From positions 1 to 44,206 of the forward strand of contig JAZQMK010000082.1 of assembly GCA_045543455.1 (NCBI GenBank): a stretch of DNA of 44,206 bases, written 5' to 3'. The stretch's first letter is position 1; every line of letters starts with the position of its first letter. This DNA comes from SIG291 sp045543455. Its GTDB lineage: Bacteria; Bacillota; Clostridia; Lachnospirales; Lachnospiraceae. The translations under genes and the position numbers were made by a program. Below, one piece after another: positions 22,979 through 31,114 of the stretch. The notes under the pieces are model-generated. The model saw only the letters and a list, made by a program, of their open reading frames with translations. It had not been told where the DNA came from and searched no databases.

Positions 22979-23791
22979 ATGAGTAGAATTATTGGTATAA
23001 TTATTGCATTAGTTTTAATGCTAACTTACAGTTTATTACAGATAAATGTGTTTATTTTAGGTGAATTCTTGCCATATATTGCGGTAGCAATAGGGTGTAT
23101 TTATGCTTCTAAATACTATGATAATAAACAAAAATATAATAGGCTTTTTACGTATATAATATGGATATTGTTATTTTTTGTAATGCTATGTTCTTATTTG
23201 TGTAAATCAGAACTAGAGCAAGGTGTAAAAGAAATAGCGTTTGTATTAGAAGTTGTAATGGATGCATTTGTATTATTGCTATGTTTTAAATTAGAACAGA
23301 TGAGTTCAGGAAAAATATCTAAAAAGGAAGTAATTGTAGATAGCGATAAGATAGTGGATGATTTGATGAGTAGTAATAGTACTGAAAATAAATATAAGGC
23401 TAGAGCTGTAACTATGATTGTGATTTGTATATGGTTATATGCAACAGAATGTTTTATTTTGCCGTTAATTATGAAAGTACTAAAAGTGGGACTTATGCAG
23501 ATGATAGTTTCCTATATAGTGGTAAATGCTCTTTTGGTTTTGTCTATTATGATTAAAAATATGTGGTTTTATAATAAGTCAATAGTAGTGGTGTTAAAAA
23601 CATTATCAGAGACAATTGTATTTTCAATAGGTTGTTTATTTGATGCATACAGTAATGTTTATAGTGCAATCATTTCGCCTGAAAAACATACAATTATATT
23701 TATCCCTTATTTAATTATTGCAGTAGGTATTATTCCATTTTTGAATAATTCTAATAAGATGTTTGAGTTGTATTCGGTTAATGCAGAATAG
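22979..23791 (+). CDS. Polytopic membrane protein, candidate immunity protein 2
   Basis: About 270 residues with six to eight hydrophobic segments and a charged cytoplasmic-type loop (about 110-140, KISKKEVIVDSDKIVDDLM). A TTG at 22958 would extend the frame, but the ATG at 22979 has GGTGG nine bases upstream and is preferred. I see no catalytic motif, including no CPBP-protease motif. It follows precursor 2 directly, matching the precursor-plus-membrane-protein pattern seen three times in this locus. An immunity or accessory role is inferred. Confidence 0.65.
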   Translation: MSRIIGIIIALVLMLTYSLLQINVFILGEFLPYIAVAIGCIYASKYYDNKQKYNRLFTYIIWILLFFVMLCSYLCKSELEQGVKEIAFVLEVVMDAFVLLLCFKLEQMSSGKISKKEVIVDSDKIVDDLMSSNSTENKYKARAVTMIVICIWLYATECFILPLIMKVLKVGLMQMIVSYIVVNALLVLSIMIKNMWFYNKSIVVVLKTLSETIVFSIGCLFDAYSNVYSAIISPEKHTIIFIPYLIIAVGIIPFLNNSNKMFELYSVNAE

Positions 23792-23812
23792 TTGCCAAAT
23801 ATTAATTCTTTA

Positions 23813-23848
23813 TTATGCGGATTTCAAATAATCTTGAGATCCGCATAA
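23813..23848. other. Intergenic hairpin without a T-run
   Basis: Arms of 15 bases, TTATGCGGATTTCAA (23813-23827) and TTGAGATCCGCATAA (23834-23848), pair with one G-U. No T-run follows on either strand, so it is more likely an mRNA processing or stabilising structure, or a weak attenuator, than a strong terminator. Confidence 0.6.
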
Positions 23849-23898
23849 TTCCAAGTACTATCATAATTAATATAATATAGAAAGAAGGACTTTTGAGA

Positions 23899-24075
23899 AT
23901 GAAAAAGATATGGTCATATATTATGAATATTTTAGTATTGATAGTTGTTAATCTTATCTTACTAAAATTTGTTGGAAATATACATTGTATGTATTTAATA
24001 ATTATTGATATTTTTGTCTGCACTGGCATTGGGTATGTGAAAAAACAAATAATAAAGGAGAACAGTTATGAATAA
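23899..24075 (+). CDS. Small two-helix membrane protein
   Basis: 58 residues (start ATG 23899, preceded by AGAAGGAC). Two hydrophobic segments of about 18-20 residues are joined by GNIHCMY, and the C-terminus is basic then acidic (KKQIIKENSYE). Its last eight bases overlap the next gene, so the two are coupled. It has no recognised family; being in the export operon it may be an accessory or immunity protein. Confidence 0.6.
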   Translation: MKKIWSYIMNILVLIVVNLILLKFVGNIHCMYLIIIDIFVCTGIGYVKKQIIKENSYE

Positions 24076-24541
24076 GTTACAATTCCACCCTAGCAAGGTG
24101 TTAAAGTTAACTAACGTGTTAAAGTACAAGCTTATAATAAGTGATGAACAATTTGACTTTAATGTTGCCATTGAGCAGATGCAGTCATATATAAAGGTAA
24201 AGGGTGCGACTCAGGTAGGTCCCCTTATTCAGTATTCAAGAACATTTATGAACGATGCAGGAGAACTTGATATTGAAATAGTTATGATGCTACAGTGTAA
24301 TAATTTTATATACAATGTAGAGGCACCATATTATATGGAATCTGTTATAAGAGTGCCTGATGCATTGTATTGCAGGTACATAGGACCAGAAGGTAAGTTA
24401 AAGTTTGCATATGACAAGATTAACATTGAGGCATTTGAGAATGATATAAAATTAAGTGATTTTAATTATACAATATTTGTGTCTCATAATGAAGAAGAGG
24501 ATATTATGACTGCGGATGTATTTATAGGAAGAGCAGATTAA
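24068..24541 (+). CDS. Soluble protein, possible GyrI-like ligand-binding fold
   Basis: 157 residues, no signal peptide or membrane segment. The pattern of two similar halves, 'YIKVKGATQVGPLIQYSRTF' with an acidic 'GELDIEIVMM' and later 'CRYIGPEGKLKFAYDKI' ending 'DIMTADVFIG', resembles GyrI-like/effector-binding domains. This is pattern recognition, not a search result. AAAGGAG lies upstream; the gene sits 16 bases before the membrane fusion protein. It could be an intracellular chaperone or sensor for the export system. Confidence 0.5.
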   Translation: MNKLQFHPSKVLKLTNVLKYKLIISDEQFDFNVAIEQMQSYIKVKGATQVGPLIQYSRTFMNDAGELDIEIVMMLQCNNFIYNVEAPYYMESVIRVPDALYCRYIGPEGKLKFAYDKINIEAFENDIKLSDFNYTIFVSHNEEEDIMTADVFIGRAD

Positions 24542-24557
24542 TAAAGGATATAAAAAT

Positions 24558-25685
24558 ATGAAAAAAAGAATTAAGACAATGGCAGAACTTAAGGATAGCC
24601 GTTTGATGTTTGACAAGAATCCACCAGCATTTGGATATGTGTTAATAGTTATAGTAGCAGTGTTTTTATTACTAGCTCTAGCATTTAGTATGAAAGTATC
24701 TAAGGTTTATACAATAAAAGCACAGGGAACAGTAATCAATACAGAATCCAATTATGTTATGAGTACATATACAGGTCAGATTGCAGAATGTAATCTTGTG
24801 GAAGGGGCGATTGTTAAAGAAGGCGATTTACTTTTTACAATAAAGAGCACGGATTATGATTTGCAAAAGCAACAGCTGGTTGTAACTAGAGATTCATATG
24901 TCAAACAAGCAGAGAAATATGAACTTTTAGTAAAGTCTATAAAAGATGATAAGAATTATTTTGATGCGACAAGCTCGGAGGATGAGTTATATTACAGTAC
25001 ATATGAACGATATAAGTCACAGATTGAACAAAATACAGTAGATGCAGGCATGTATAAAATGTATGGTTACACTGATGAACAGATTGAGGCAGAATTAATA
25101 AAGAATGAGAATAAAATTGCAGAGATATATTATACTGCGATTCAATCAGCGGAAAGTGCAAAGAAAGAAGCCCAGCTACAAATGGCATCTATTGATGCAC
25201 AATTGTTAGCCATTGAGAGTGGACAAGGGGCATATGGTGTAAAAGCAACTGCTTCAGGTGTACTACATTTAGTGGAAAATTATAAAAGTGGAATGGTTGT
25301 ACAGACAACAACCCTAGTAGCTATAATAATGCCGGAAAATACTGATAAAGTTATTGAAACCTATGTATCTACAGCAGATAGGGCTCGTATGAATGAAGGG
25401 GATACAGTACAGATTGTAATAGATGGTCTTTCACAGATGGTATATGGAACAGCCAGTGGTAAAGTAAAGTCTATAGATAGTAATGTTACATCTAGACAAA
25501 ATCAAGATGGTAGTTATTATCAGGCATTTAAGGTGCTTGTTGAACTTGACAATGAATATTTGATAAGTAATTCGGGAGATAAGGTAGATATTGTAAATGG
25601 GATGACGGCACAGGTTAGAATTCAGTATGATAAAGTTACATATCTTAACTATGTATTGGAGAAACTTGGGTTTAAGGTGAAGTAA
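24558..25685 (+). CDS. HlyD-type membrane fusion protein for peptide export
   Basis: 375 residues. A single membrane segment (about 24-45) is followed by a lipoyl/barrel-sandwich half (VMSTYTGQIAECNLVEGAIV.EGDLLF), a helical hairpin of about 100 residues with Gln/Glu/Lys-rich heptads, the second half-motif GVKATASGVLHLVENYKSG, and a beta-barrel region ending VRIQYDKVTYLNYVLEKLGF. This is the HlyD/LcnD layout. It would join the C39 exporter at 19524 to move the peptides out of the cell. The next gene starts two bases after the stop. Confidence 0.9.
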   Translation: MKKRIKTMAELKDSRLMFDKNPPAFGYVLIVIVAVFLLLALAFSMKVSKVYTIKAQGTVINTESNYVMSTYTGQIAECNLVEGAIVKEGDLLFTIKSTDYDLQKQQLVVTRDSYVKQAEKYELLVKSIKDDKNYFDATSSEDELYYSTYERYKSQIEQNTVDAGMYKMYGYTDEQIEAELIKNENKIAEIYYTAIQSAESAKKEAQLQMASIDAQLLAIESGQGAYGVKATASGVLHLVENYKSGMVVQTTTLVAIIMPENTDKVIETYVSTADRARMNEGDTVQIVIDGLSQMVYGTASGKVKSIDSNVTSRQNQDGSYYQAFKVLVELDNEYLISNSGDKVDIVNGMTAQVRIQYDKVTYLNYVLEKLGFKVK

Positions 25686-25686
25686 T

Positions 25687-26832
25687 ATGATTAAGAAAAT
25701 AATTAAAATTAATATATATATTTGTGCTAGTGTGCTGTTGAGCATTTTGTTAATGCAAGATGTTACGAACGTAAAGGCTAATGATGGTATTTATGAAACA
25801 GTACAAGTAGCAGATATTGAAATATCAGAATATGAGAAAAAGATGGATGTTGGAACTTCTCAGACTATAACAGCTACAGTATTACCTATTGATGCACAAG
25901 ATTCGGTTATACAATATAAGTCATCTAATCCCAATGTGGCAACGGTTAATTCTAGTGGAGAAGTAAAAGCTGTAGCAAAGGGAAATGTAACCATATATGT
26001 ATCTGCTGGAAGTGTTACTAAGGAATTACCTATAGAAGTAAAGGTTGGCACGGTTGGGATAAAAGTAGATAAAGTATGTGTAGTGTTAAAGGTGGGCGAA
26101 TCGTATAAGTTAACCACAATGGCGATTCCCGATGAAGCTAATCAGATTATTTCATATAAGGTAGATGACAAAAATGTGGCCGAGGTATCTTCAGCAGGTA
26201 ATATAACAGGACTTAATGTAGGTACTACGTCAGTCATTGTAAGTAATGGCGATTATCAGACTGCTGTAACAGTTATTGTAAATATGGATTCACATAACCA
26301 ATCTGACAATGATGAAAATATTAAAACCGATAAGTTTGATACAAAATATGATTATGAAGTTAGTGTAGATGACACAAAATTAATAACTTCCGACTGGCTA
26401 TATGACATATATAATAACAAGCAGACACTTAGTATAAAGGGAAATGGTTACAAAATATCAGTTGATGGAAAGAATATAGTTAATTATGAAAATGAGCTAT
26501 ATACCGATATTGGATTAAAAAAAGATACCAATGGCACAACATTTGTAATTAATGATTGCAAGCCTTTATGCGGCAATATAACAGTTTCCTTTGATGAAGA
26601 CTACGGAAAATATGTATATATTTACAATCAAGAGAGAAAGAAATATGAGCTGCTTGATATAGATGGAACAAAAGAAATGGTGCTTTCAAGTTCCGGAAGT
26701 TATATGATAACAGATAAAAAAATTGCGATTGGAACAGGTTGGGTCGCATATGCACTTATCGCAGTAGCAGTAATAATAACAGGTGGTGGTATTGCGTATA
26801 TTGTAGTCAAGAAGCGATACTGGTTTTGGTGA
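25687..26832 (+). CDS. Surface protein with two Ig-like (BIG2) domains
   Basis: 381 residues. A signal peptide (about 1-31, ending VKA-N) is followed by two BIG2-type domains at about residues 38-118 and 120-200; each has the 'VATVNSSGEVKAVAKGNVTI' or 'VAEVSSAGNITGLNVGTTSV' signature. A non-repeat region follows, then a C-terminal membrane helix (about 350-373) and a short basic-aromatic tail. It is thus anchored in the membrane and faces outward. It is coupled to the membrane fusion protein gene (two-base gap), so it may be a structural extension of the exporter or a cell-surface receptor. That is inferred. Confidence 0.85.
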   Translation: MIKKIIKINIYICASVLLSILLMQDVTNVKANDGIYETVQVADIEISEYEKKMDVGTSQTITATVLPIDAQDSVIQYKSSNPNVATVNSSGEVKAVAKGNVTIYVSAGSVTKELPIEVKVGTVGIKVDKVCVVLKVGESYKLTTMAIPDEANQIISYKVDDKNVAEVSSAGNITGLNVGTTSVIVSNGDYQTAVTVIVNMDSHNQSDNDENIKTDKFDTKYDYEVSVDDTKLITSDWLYDIYNNKQTLSIKGNGYKISVDGKNIVNYENELYTDIGLKKDTNGTTFVINDCKPLCGNITVSFDEDYGKYVYIYNQERKKYELLDIDGTKEMVLSSSGSYMITDKKIAIGTGWVAYALIAVAVIITGGGIAYIVVKKRYWFW

Positions 26833-26839
26833 TTGTATT

Positions 26840-27313
26840 ATGGAAATAATGATTTTACTTTCAATTGGCTTGTATTTCTTTTTACCATATTATTTAAATA
26901 TTTTCTTGTTAAACAAGAAGAAAACCATAAATCATATAAAACTATGGCTTATAATAAGTAGCATTATGGTTTTAGTTGAATTTTGTTATTATCGACACTT
27001 TAAATTAGTTTCATTACTAGTATTAATAGCTCTATTGTTGTATTATTTTTTTACATATATGTTTCATGTTAAAGACATTTATAGAAAGATTGATCGAGAG
27101 AGGATACAATGGATAGTAGAACTAAAATACTTCAAAAAGGTATTTTGGATAATTGTGGTATTGTTTGGTATTTTTGCGATTGTTGATATTGTTATGTTGT
27201 ATTTTTGTGAACTTCCAATATTGATTAGTAGTTACATAGCTATATTAATAATAATTGGATATGCTCAAGTGATTATTTATGGAAAAGAGTATTGTAAGTT
27301 GGCGGATATATAG
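26840..27313 (+). CDS. Four-helix membrane protein
   Basis: 157 residues with four predicted membrane segments (about 3-22, 34-50, 55-75, 100-122 and a fifth weaker one at 127-150). A short charged loop, KDIYRKIDRERIQW, separates the two halves. No family recognised. It starts seven bases after the Ig-like gene and comes just before the third leader cassette. An immunity role is possible. Confidence 0.6.
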   Translation: MEIMILLSIGLYFFLPYYLNIFLLNKKKTINHIKLWLIISSIMVLVEFCYYRHFKLVSLLVLIALLLYYFFTYMFHVKDIYRKIDRERIQWIVELKYFKKVFWIIVVLFGIFAIVDIVMLYFCELPILISSYIAILIIIGYAQVIIYGKEYCKLADI

Positions 27314-27363
27314 CAATATAAAGTAAAAACATAAAGCTATAGTTACTTGTAATGGTACATAGT

Positions 27364-27573
27364 ATGCTGTTATGAGTTATACATAATGTGTAACTAGTTA
27401 AATGTGCTTGTAAAAATTTTTACATATATTTTATGTTGGTTGCAAACGACATGAAGAAAAAAATATTATTAAGGAGGAACACAAGGATGGAAATGTGTTA
27501 TGAAGGAGCTTTGGTTATGCCAAGCAATTACGCTGTAATGAGCGAAGATGAAATGACTTATGTGGAAGGTGGT
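27364..27573 (+). repeat. Leader-cassette repeat, copy 3 (full length)
   Basis: Matches 21754-21964 from ATGCTGTTATGAGTTATAC (the last codons of the exporter, here with no exporter attached) to the double-glycine codons. Differences are about ten substitutions, including Asp to Glu and Ser to Asn in the leader, and one single-base indel upstream of the ribosome-binding site. Confidence 0.93.
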
Positions 27574-27864
27574 TGGTGTATTGAAAACAAATGGTGGGGT
27601 TTTAATATATATCTTACACATAAAGAACGTCAATTATTCACTGCTGGACAAAAAATAGCTGGCTTATGGGTAGGCTTGGCTACGTATGGAACAGCTGAAA
27701 AATTTATAAAATTATTTGCTGGTATTATCGCGCGTTATGATGATGGTTATGGTGTTAAAATTAGAATGACAGGACCTCTTAAGTTCAATGCTATGTGCAC
27801 TGGAATAAGTTCGTTATCTAAAAATCAGGAAAAGACAATTGCATCAAAAAACAAAATAATTTAA
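27487..27864 (+). CDS. Double-glycine leader peptide precursor 3
   Basis: 125 residues when started at the ATG at 27487, which has AAGGAGG nine bases upstream. The frame is open for 18 more codons upstream, but that part lies in the untranslated repeat. The leader starts MEMCYEGAL and ends MSEDEMTYVEGG. The core of about 96 residues starts WCIENKWWGFNIYL, has one amphipathic/hydrophobic stretch (about 45-75), and ends strongly basic and polar. It is unrelated to cores 1 and 2 and much less hydrophobic. Its role is taken from the leader and location. Confidence 0.83.
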   Translation: MEMCYEGALVMPSNYAVMSEDEMTYVEGGWCIENKWWGFNIYLTHKERQLFTAGQKIAGLWVGLATYGTAEKFIKLFAGIIARYDDGYGVKIRMTGPLKFNAMCTGISSLSKNQEKTIASKNKII

Positions 27865-27891
27865 TATATTTATAAGTAATAGAGAAAGCCT

Positions 27892-28047
27892 ATGAAAAAT
27901 AAAATCATAAATATTATTATAATAGTATTATGCTTATGTGCAATATTTATAAATGCCTACCTGGATACTTATGAAGCTATAGGGGCAGCTTGTATTATGC
28001 TAATAGGTATTTTAGCTATTTGTAAGGATACAAAAAAACAAGAGTAG
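27892..28047 (+). CDS. Very small two-helix membrane protein, candidate immunity protein 3
   Basis: 51 residues: MKNKIINIIIIVLCLCAIF, a short polar turn NAYLDTYEA, a second hydrophobic segment, and a charged tail CKDTKKQE. It begins 27 bases after precursor 3. The ribosome-binding site is weak (AGAGAAAG). Being short it is easily missed, but codon structure, topology and its place right after a precursor repeat the pattern seen after precursors 1 and 2. The operon terminator follows at 28127. Confidence 0.55.
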   Translation: MKNKIINIIIIVLCLCAIFINAYLDTYEAIGAACIMLIGILAICKDTKKQE

Positions 28048-28126
28048 TTTATTAGATGAAAATCTGTGAACTATAAAAACATTTGAATGTCCAGAAAATA
28101 AAGTAGATATTAAACATATACGACCA

Positions 28127-28153
28127 GGAGCAGATTACAATCTGCTCCTTTTT
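28127..28153 (+). terminator. Terminator of the peptide-export operon
   Basis: GGAGCAGA (28127-28134) pairs with TCTGCTCC (28141-28148) around TTACAA and is followed by TTTTT. Confidence 0.88.
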
Positions 28154-28170
28154 GCACAATATAAAGATAG

Positions 28171-28686
28171 TTATTTAGAGTTATAAACTCTAAAGAGCGA
28201 AAGGAAAAAATCACAGCTAATAGCTATAAATAAGCATAAACTTGATATTTTTAATAATGTATTTTGTAAAAATATTTTAGAATAATCCATAATAAGAGGA
28301 TGCAAAAAATAACAATAAATACTACTTAGTATTATCCAAAATGAAGAGTATAAAGGGCATATAAGACCATTAACGTTGGCAAAATTGTGAGAGTAATCCC
28401 ATAGATTTTGCTTATATTTTTTTATAAAGATAAGTCCAGTTATATATTCAAGTCCAGTAAGTAAAAAAGCCGTAAATACAACAAAATACAATTTGTTTTT
28501 AATAAAGATGGAAGAAAAATATAATATTCCGGCACCAAAACCATACATAGGAAGATAGGGACCTTTTGAAAATCCAGGGTTGTACCATTTCCTAGAAGGG
28601 GCAAAAAAACGGCGATATACAATTTCAATACACCATCCTATAATTGAAGCCATATTGAAGATAAAGGTAAATAAATATAGATTCAT
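28171..28686 (-). CDS. CmpB-family membrane protein (putative ABC permease type)
   Basis: 171 residues from the ATG at 28686, which has TGGAGC five bases upstream; the frame is open ten codons further. Five or six membrane segments. The conserved start, IIGWCIEIVYRRFF with KWYNPGFSKGPYLPMYGFG, is typical of the 'putative ABC-transporter type IV' (ABC_trans_CmpB) family, whose function is poorly known. It is alone on the minus strand, convergent with the peptide-export operon and divergent from the binding lipoprotein at 28889. Confidence 0.8.
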   Translation of the reverse strand: MNLYLFTFIFNMASIIGWCIEIVYRRFFAPSRKWYNPGFSKGPYLPMYGFGAGILYFSSIFIKNKLYFVVFTAFLLTGLEYITGLIFIKKYKQNLWDYSHNFANVNGLICPLYSSFWIILSSIYCYFLHPLIMDYSKIFLQNTLLKISSLCLFIAISCDFFLSLFRVYNSK

Positions 28687-28798
28687 AAAAGCTCCATTTA
28701 TCATTAATATAATCAAGAATAGTATGCCATTTTTAAGAAAAAATATGACCTTAAAGAAATCTTAATAATTTCTCAAAGAAACCTTAAGGTATGCATAC

Positions 28799-28827
28799 TT
28801 GAATCTTAAAATTTACTTTAATACAAT
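28799..28827 (+). promoter_or_regulatory. Promoter of the lipoprotein/ABC operon
   Basis: TTGAAT at 28799-28804, a 17-base spacer and TACAAT at 28822-28827. Downstream, GAAGCGA-CATA-TCGCTTC (28856-28873) forms a perfect seven-base-pair hairpin between two GGAGG sequences, only the second of which serves the ATG at 28889. Confidence 0.65.
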
Positions 28828-28888
28828 TAAAGTGTAACAAAACTTATTGGAGGTCGAAGCGACATATCGCTTCAGAATGGAGGTTATT

Positions 28889-30439
28889 ATGAAAAGAATT
28901 ATTGTAGTTTTAATGTGTGTGCTGATGATAGTTTGTTCTGTTGGATGTAGGAAGACTAATCAGGCAACAGTAAACAGCGAGGAAAATACTAAAGGAACTA
29001 CATCAGGTAATGAGACACAAGAGGTGGCAATTGAAAAGCCGGAAAGTATTACATTATTGTGGAGTCCGACAATTTCCGTTGGGGAAAAAGCGGCTAAGGA
29101 TGATTTTGTGGAGGCACTATCTCAGGAGCTTGGAATCGAAGTAAGCTATATGGAGTATGCTCATAATGATTATTATGATATTTTAGGTACAGCTTTTTTA
29201 AATGATAAAGCACCGGATGTAATGATATTAGATCCAAAGCACTATAAGGAATATAGTGAAGAAGGGTATTTATGGGATATGGCAGATGCTTGGACAAATT
29301 CAGATACTAAGGCAAGCAAAAGAATTACAGCCGTAGGTAATAAGTATATTGCTAACAGCTATGTAGGCGAAAAGTTATATGGTATTCCTTATCAAAGGGG
29401 AAACGGCTGCGTTACATATGTAAGAACAAAGTGGTTAGAGGAATGTAATTTATCAGTACCTACTAATTATGAAGAATATTACAATATGTTAGTGACATTT
29501 AGAAATAAATACAATGTGGCACCGCTTACAGCACCGGGATTTATTTCCACAGAGGCACCATATACTAATTATTTACCAGAGTTTTATCAGGATGCATATC
29601 CAACATTTTATAAAAATGATGAAGGTAAATGGGTAGACGGTTTTACACAAGAAGCTATGAAAGCTGCTATTGAAAGACTTAAAAACGCATATGATGACGG
29701 TCTTTTCGATAACGATACAAAAAATAATAATACTGTAGAATGTAGAGAAGGCATTATTAATGAGGAACATGGAGTAATGACATATTGGGCAGGCACATGG
29801 GCTGTAAGATTTTCTGAAAAGTTAAAGGAAGCAGGCGTGGCTGATTCAAGATTTACACTAATAAATGCTATCGATGAGGTTGGCGGTTATGTTGAAAAAA
29901 ATAGCTATGTGATTGCGATTTCAGCGAAGGCAAACAATCCGGAAGGAATTTTTAAGTATTTTGTTGAGCCAATGTTTGACGGAGACAAGATTCAGACTAT
30001 CTGGACATATGGTGTTGAGAATAAGCAGTGGAGCGTAAAGAAAGAAAAAATTAAAGTTTTGAACACTGAATATAGCTTTTTAGAAGGTGAATTCCATTTC
30101 TTAAAGAATGACATAGGTCTTTTCAATGAAGGAACTCTTATAAAAGATGAGCTTAGTATTTCTACTTTCAAGGATGGCTGTAATCCTGCATTATCAGCTG
30201 CTACAGCTTTAGTTCCACAGGCGGAAATAGATGCACTTAAAATTTTAGAGGACGATGGCCGTTATGAAAGAGAATATCTTGCAGGAGTAGATAAAGACGA
30301 AGAAATAATGCTTTTTAGAGAAGGGTTAATTTCCGACATTGTAACAGGAAAGATGACATATGATGAAGCAATGACAAAATACGAAAATACTTATGGAAAC
30401 TATATTGAAATGGTTTTAAAAGCTGCAAATGCACAGTAA
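28889..30439 (+). CDS. Family 1 extracellular solute-binding lipoprotein
   Basis: 516 residues starting at the ATG at 28889 (TGGAGG upstream); the frame is open 14 codons earlier. The signal peptide ends in the lipobox VCSVGC with Cys20, so it is lipid-anchored. A Ser/Thr/Glu-rich linker precedes a type II binding fold: PDVMILDPKHYKEY, GEKLYGIPYQRGNGCVTYVRTKWL, NYEEYYNML, and the tail 'ALVPQAEIDALKILEDDGRY'. These are features of family 1 (sugar-type) binding proteins. It normally pairs with MalF/MalG-type permeases, but the genes that follow encode an FtsX-type transporter. Confidence 0.88.
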   Translation: MKRIIVVLMCVLMIVCSVGCRKTNQATVNSEENTKGTTSGNETQEVAIEKPESITLLWSPTISVGEKAAKDDFVEALSQELGIEVSYMEYAHNDYYDILGTAFLNDKAPDVMILDPKHYKEYSEEGYLWDMADAWTNSDTKASKRITAVGNKYIANSYVGEKLYGIPYQRGNGCVTYVRTKWLEECNLSVPTNYEEYYNMLVTFRNKYNVAPLTAPGFISTEAPYTNYLPEFYQDAYPTFYKNDEGKWVDGFTQEAMKAAIERLKNAYDDGLFDNDTKNNNTVECREGIINEEHGVMTYWAGTWAVRFSEKLKEAGVADSRFTLINAIDEVGGYVEKNSYVIAISAKANNPEGIFKYFVEPMFDGDKIQTIWTYGVENKQWSVKKEKIKVLNTEYSFLEGEFHFLKNDIGLFNEGTLIKDELSISTFKDGCNPALSAATALVPQAEIDALKILEDDGRYEREYLAGVDKDEEIMLFREGLISDIVTGKMTYDEAMTKYENTYGNYIEMVLKAANAQ

Positions 30440-30451
30440 TAGGAGAAATAT

Positions 30452-31114
30452 ATGAGTATATTAGAAGCAAAAAATATATCAAGAACATATGTTAATGGAA
30501 AAATTGAAACGCCGGCTCTAAAAGAATGTAGTGTAAATATTGAAAAGGGTGAGTTTGTAGCTATTATAGGAAAAAGTGGCTCGGGCAAATCTACACTTCT
30601 TAGAATTCTTGCGGGAATGGACAAACCTGATACAGGAGAAGTCTATATTGACGGTGAAAATATCAATGGCTTTAAAGACCGTAAGCTGGCAAAATTCAGA
30701 CGTAATAAGATTGGTTATGTATATCAGGATTATTCTCTTTTACCTGAATTTACGACTTACGAAAATATTATTATGCCTTGTATTTTAGATGGTAAAAAGC
30801 CGGATAAAGATAGGGTTACACAAATACTAAAAGATTTAGAGATTGATTATTGCATAAATAAATATCCCCACCAGATGTCTGGTGGGGAACAACAGAGGGT
30901 ATCGATAGCAAGAGCGCTTTATTCAGAGCCGGCTATTATATTTGCTGATGAACCGACAGGTAATTTAGATGCAGCAAGCGCAGAAGGCGTTGCAAAAATA
31001 CTTACTATGGCATCTGAAAAATATAATCAAACAATAGTAATGGTAACCCATGATAAACAAATGTCAGAATATGCTAAGCGTATAATTACCATAGTGGATG
31101 GGGTGATTAGCTAA
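30452..31114 (+). CDS. ABC transporter ATPase, LolD/MacB type
   Basis: 220 residues. Walker A GKSGSGKST (about 40-48), Q-loop YVYQDYSLLPEF, signature MSGGEQQRVSIARA, Walker B AIIFADEPTGNLD and H-loop VTHD. This subgroup works with FtsX-type permeases in lipoprotein or peptide export and antibiotic sensing, not with classical importers. AGGAG upstream. Its last base is the first base of the permease ORF (TAATG overlap), so the two form one transporter. Confidence 0.93.
   Translation: MSILEAKNISRTYVNGKIETPALKECSVNIEKGEFVAIIGKSGSGKSTLLRILAGMDKPDTGEVYIDGENINGFKDRKLAKFRRNKIGYVYQDYSLLPEFTTYENIIMPCILDGKKPDKDRVTQILKDLEIDYCINKYPHQMSGGEQQRVSIARALYSEPAIIFADEPTGNLDAASAEGVAKILTMASEKYNQTIVMVTHDKQMSEYAKRIITIVDGVIS

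Noticed and set aside
23813..23848. Strong hairpin as an operon terminator in the export locus
   Set aside because: There is no T-run on either strand, and the downstream genes have no visible promoter; kept only as a structural element.
27433..27486. Eighteen extra codons before precursor 3
   Set aside because: The same DNA in copy 1 has a one-base shift that breaks the frame, and AAGGAGG precedes the ATG at 27487. The extension is untranslated leader.
28066..28170. Frame with 'NKVDIKHIRPG' that resembles the tail 'NKADVKH' of the bacteriocin at 6457
   Set aside because: The match is about 12 residues, a stop codon lies just upstream, and a terminator runs through it. It might be a remnant of a lost copy but is too short to call.
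28847..28888. Upstream start for the binding lipoprotein
   Set aside because: It would put 14 polar residues, encoded by a hairpin, before the signal peptide; the ATG at 28889 has TGGAGG at good spacing.
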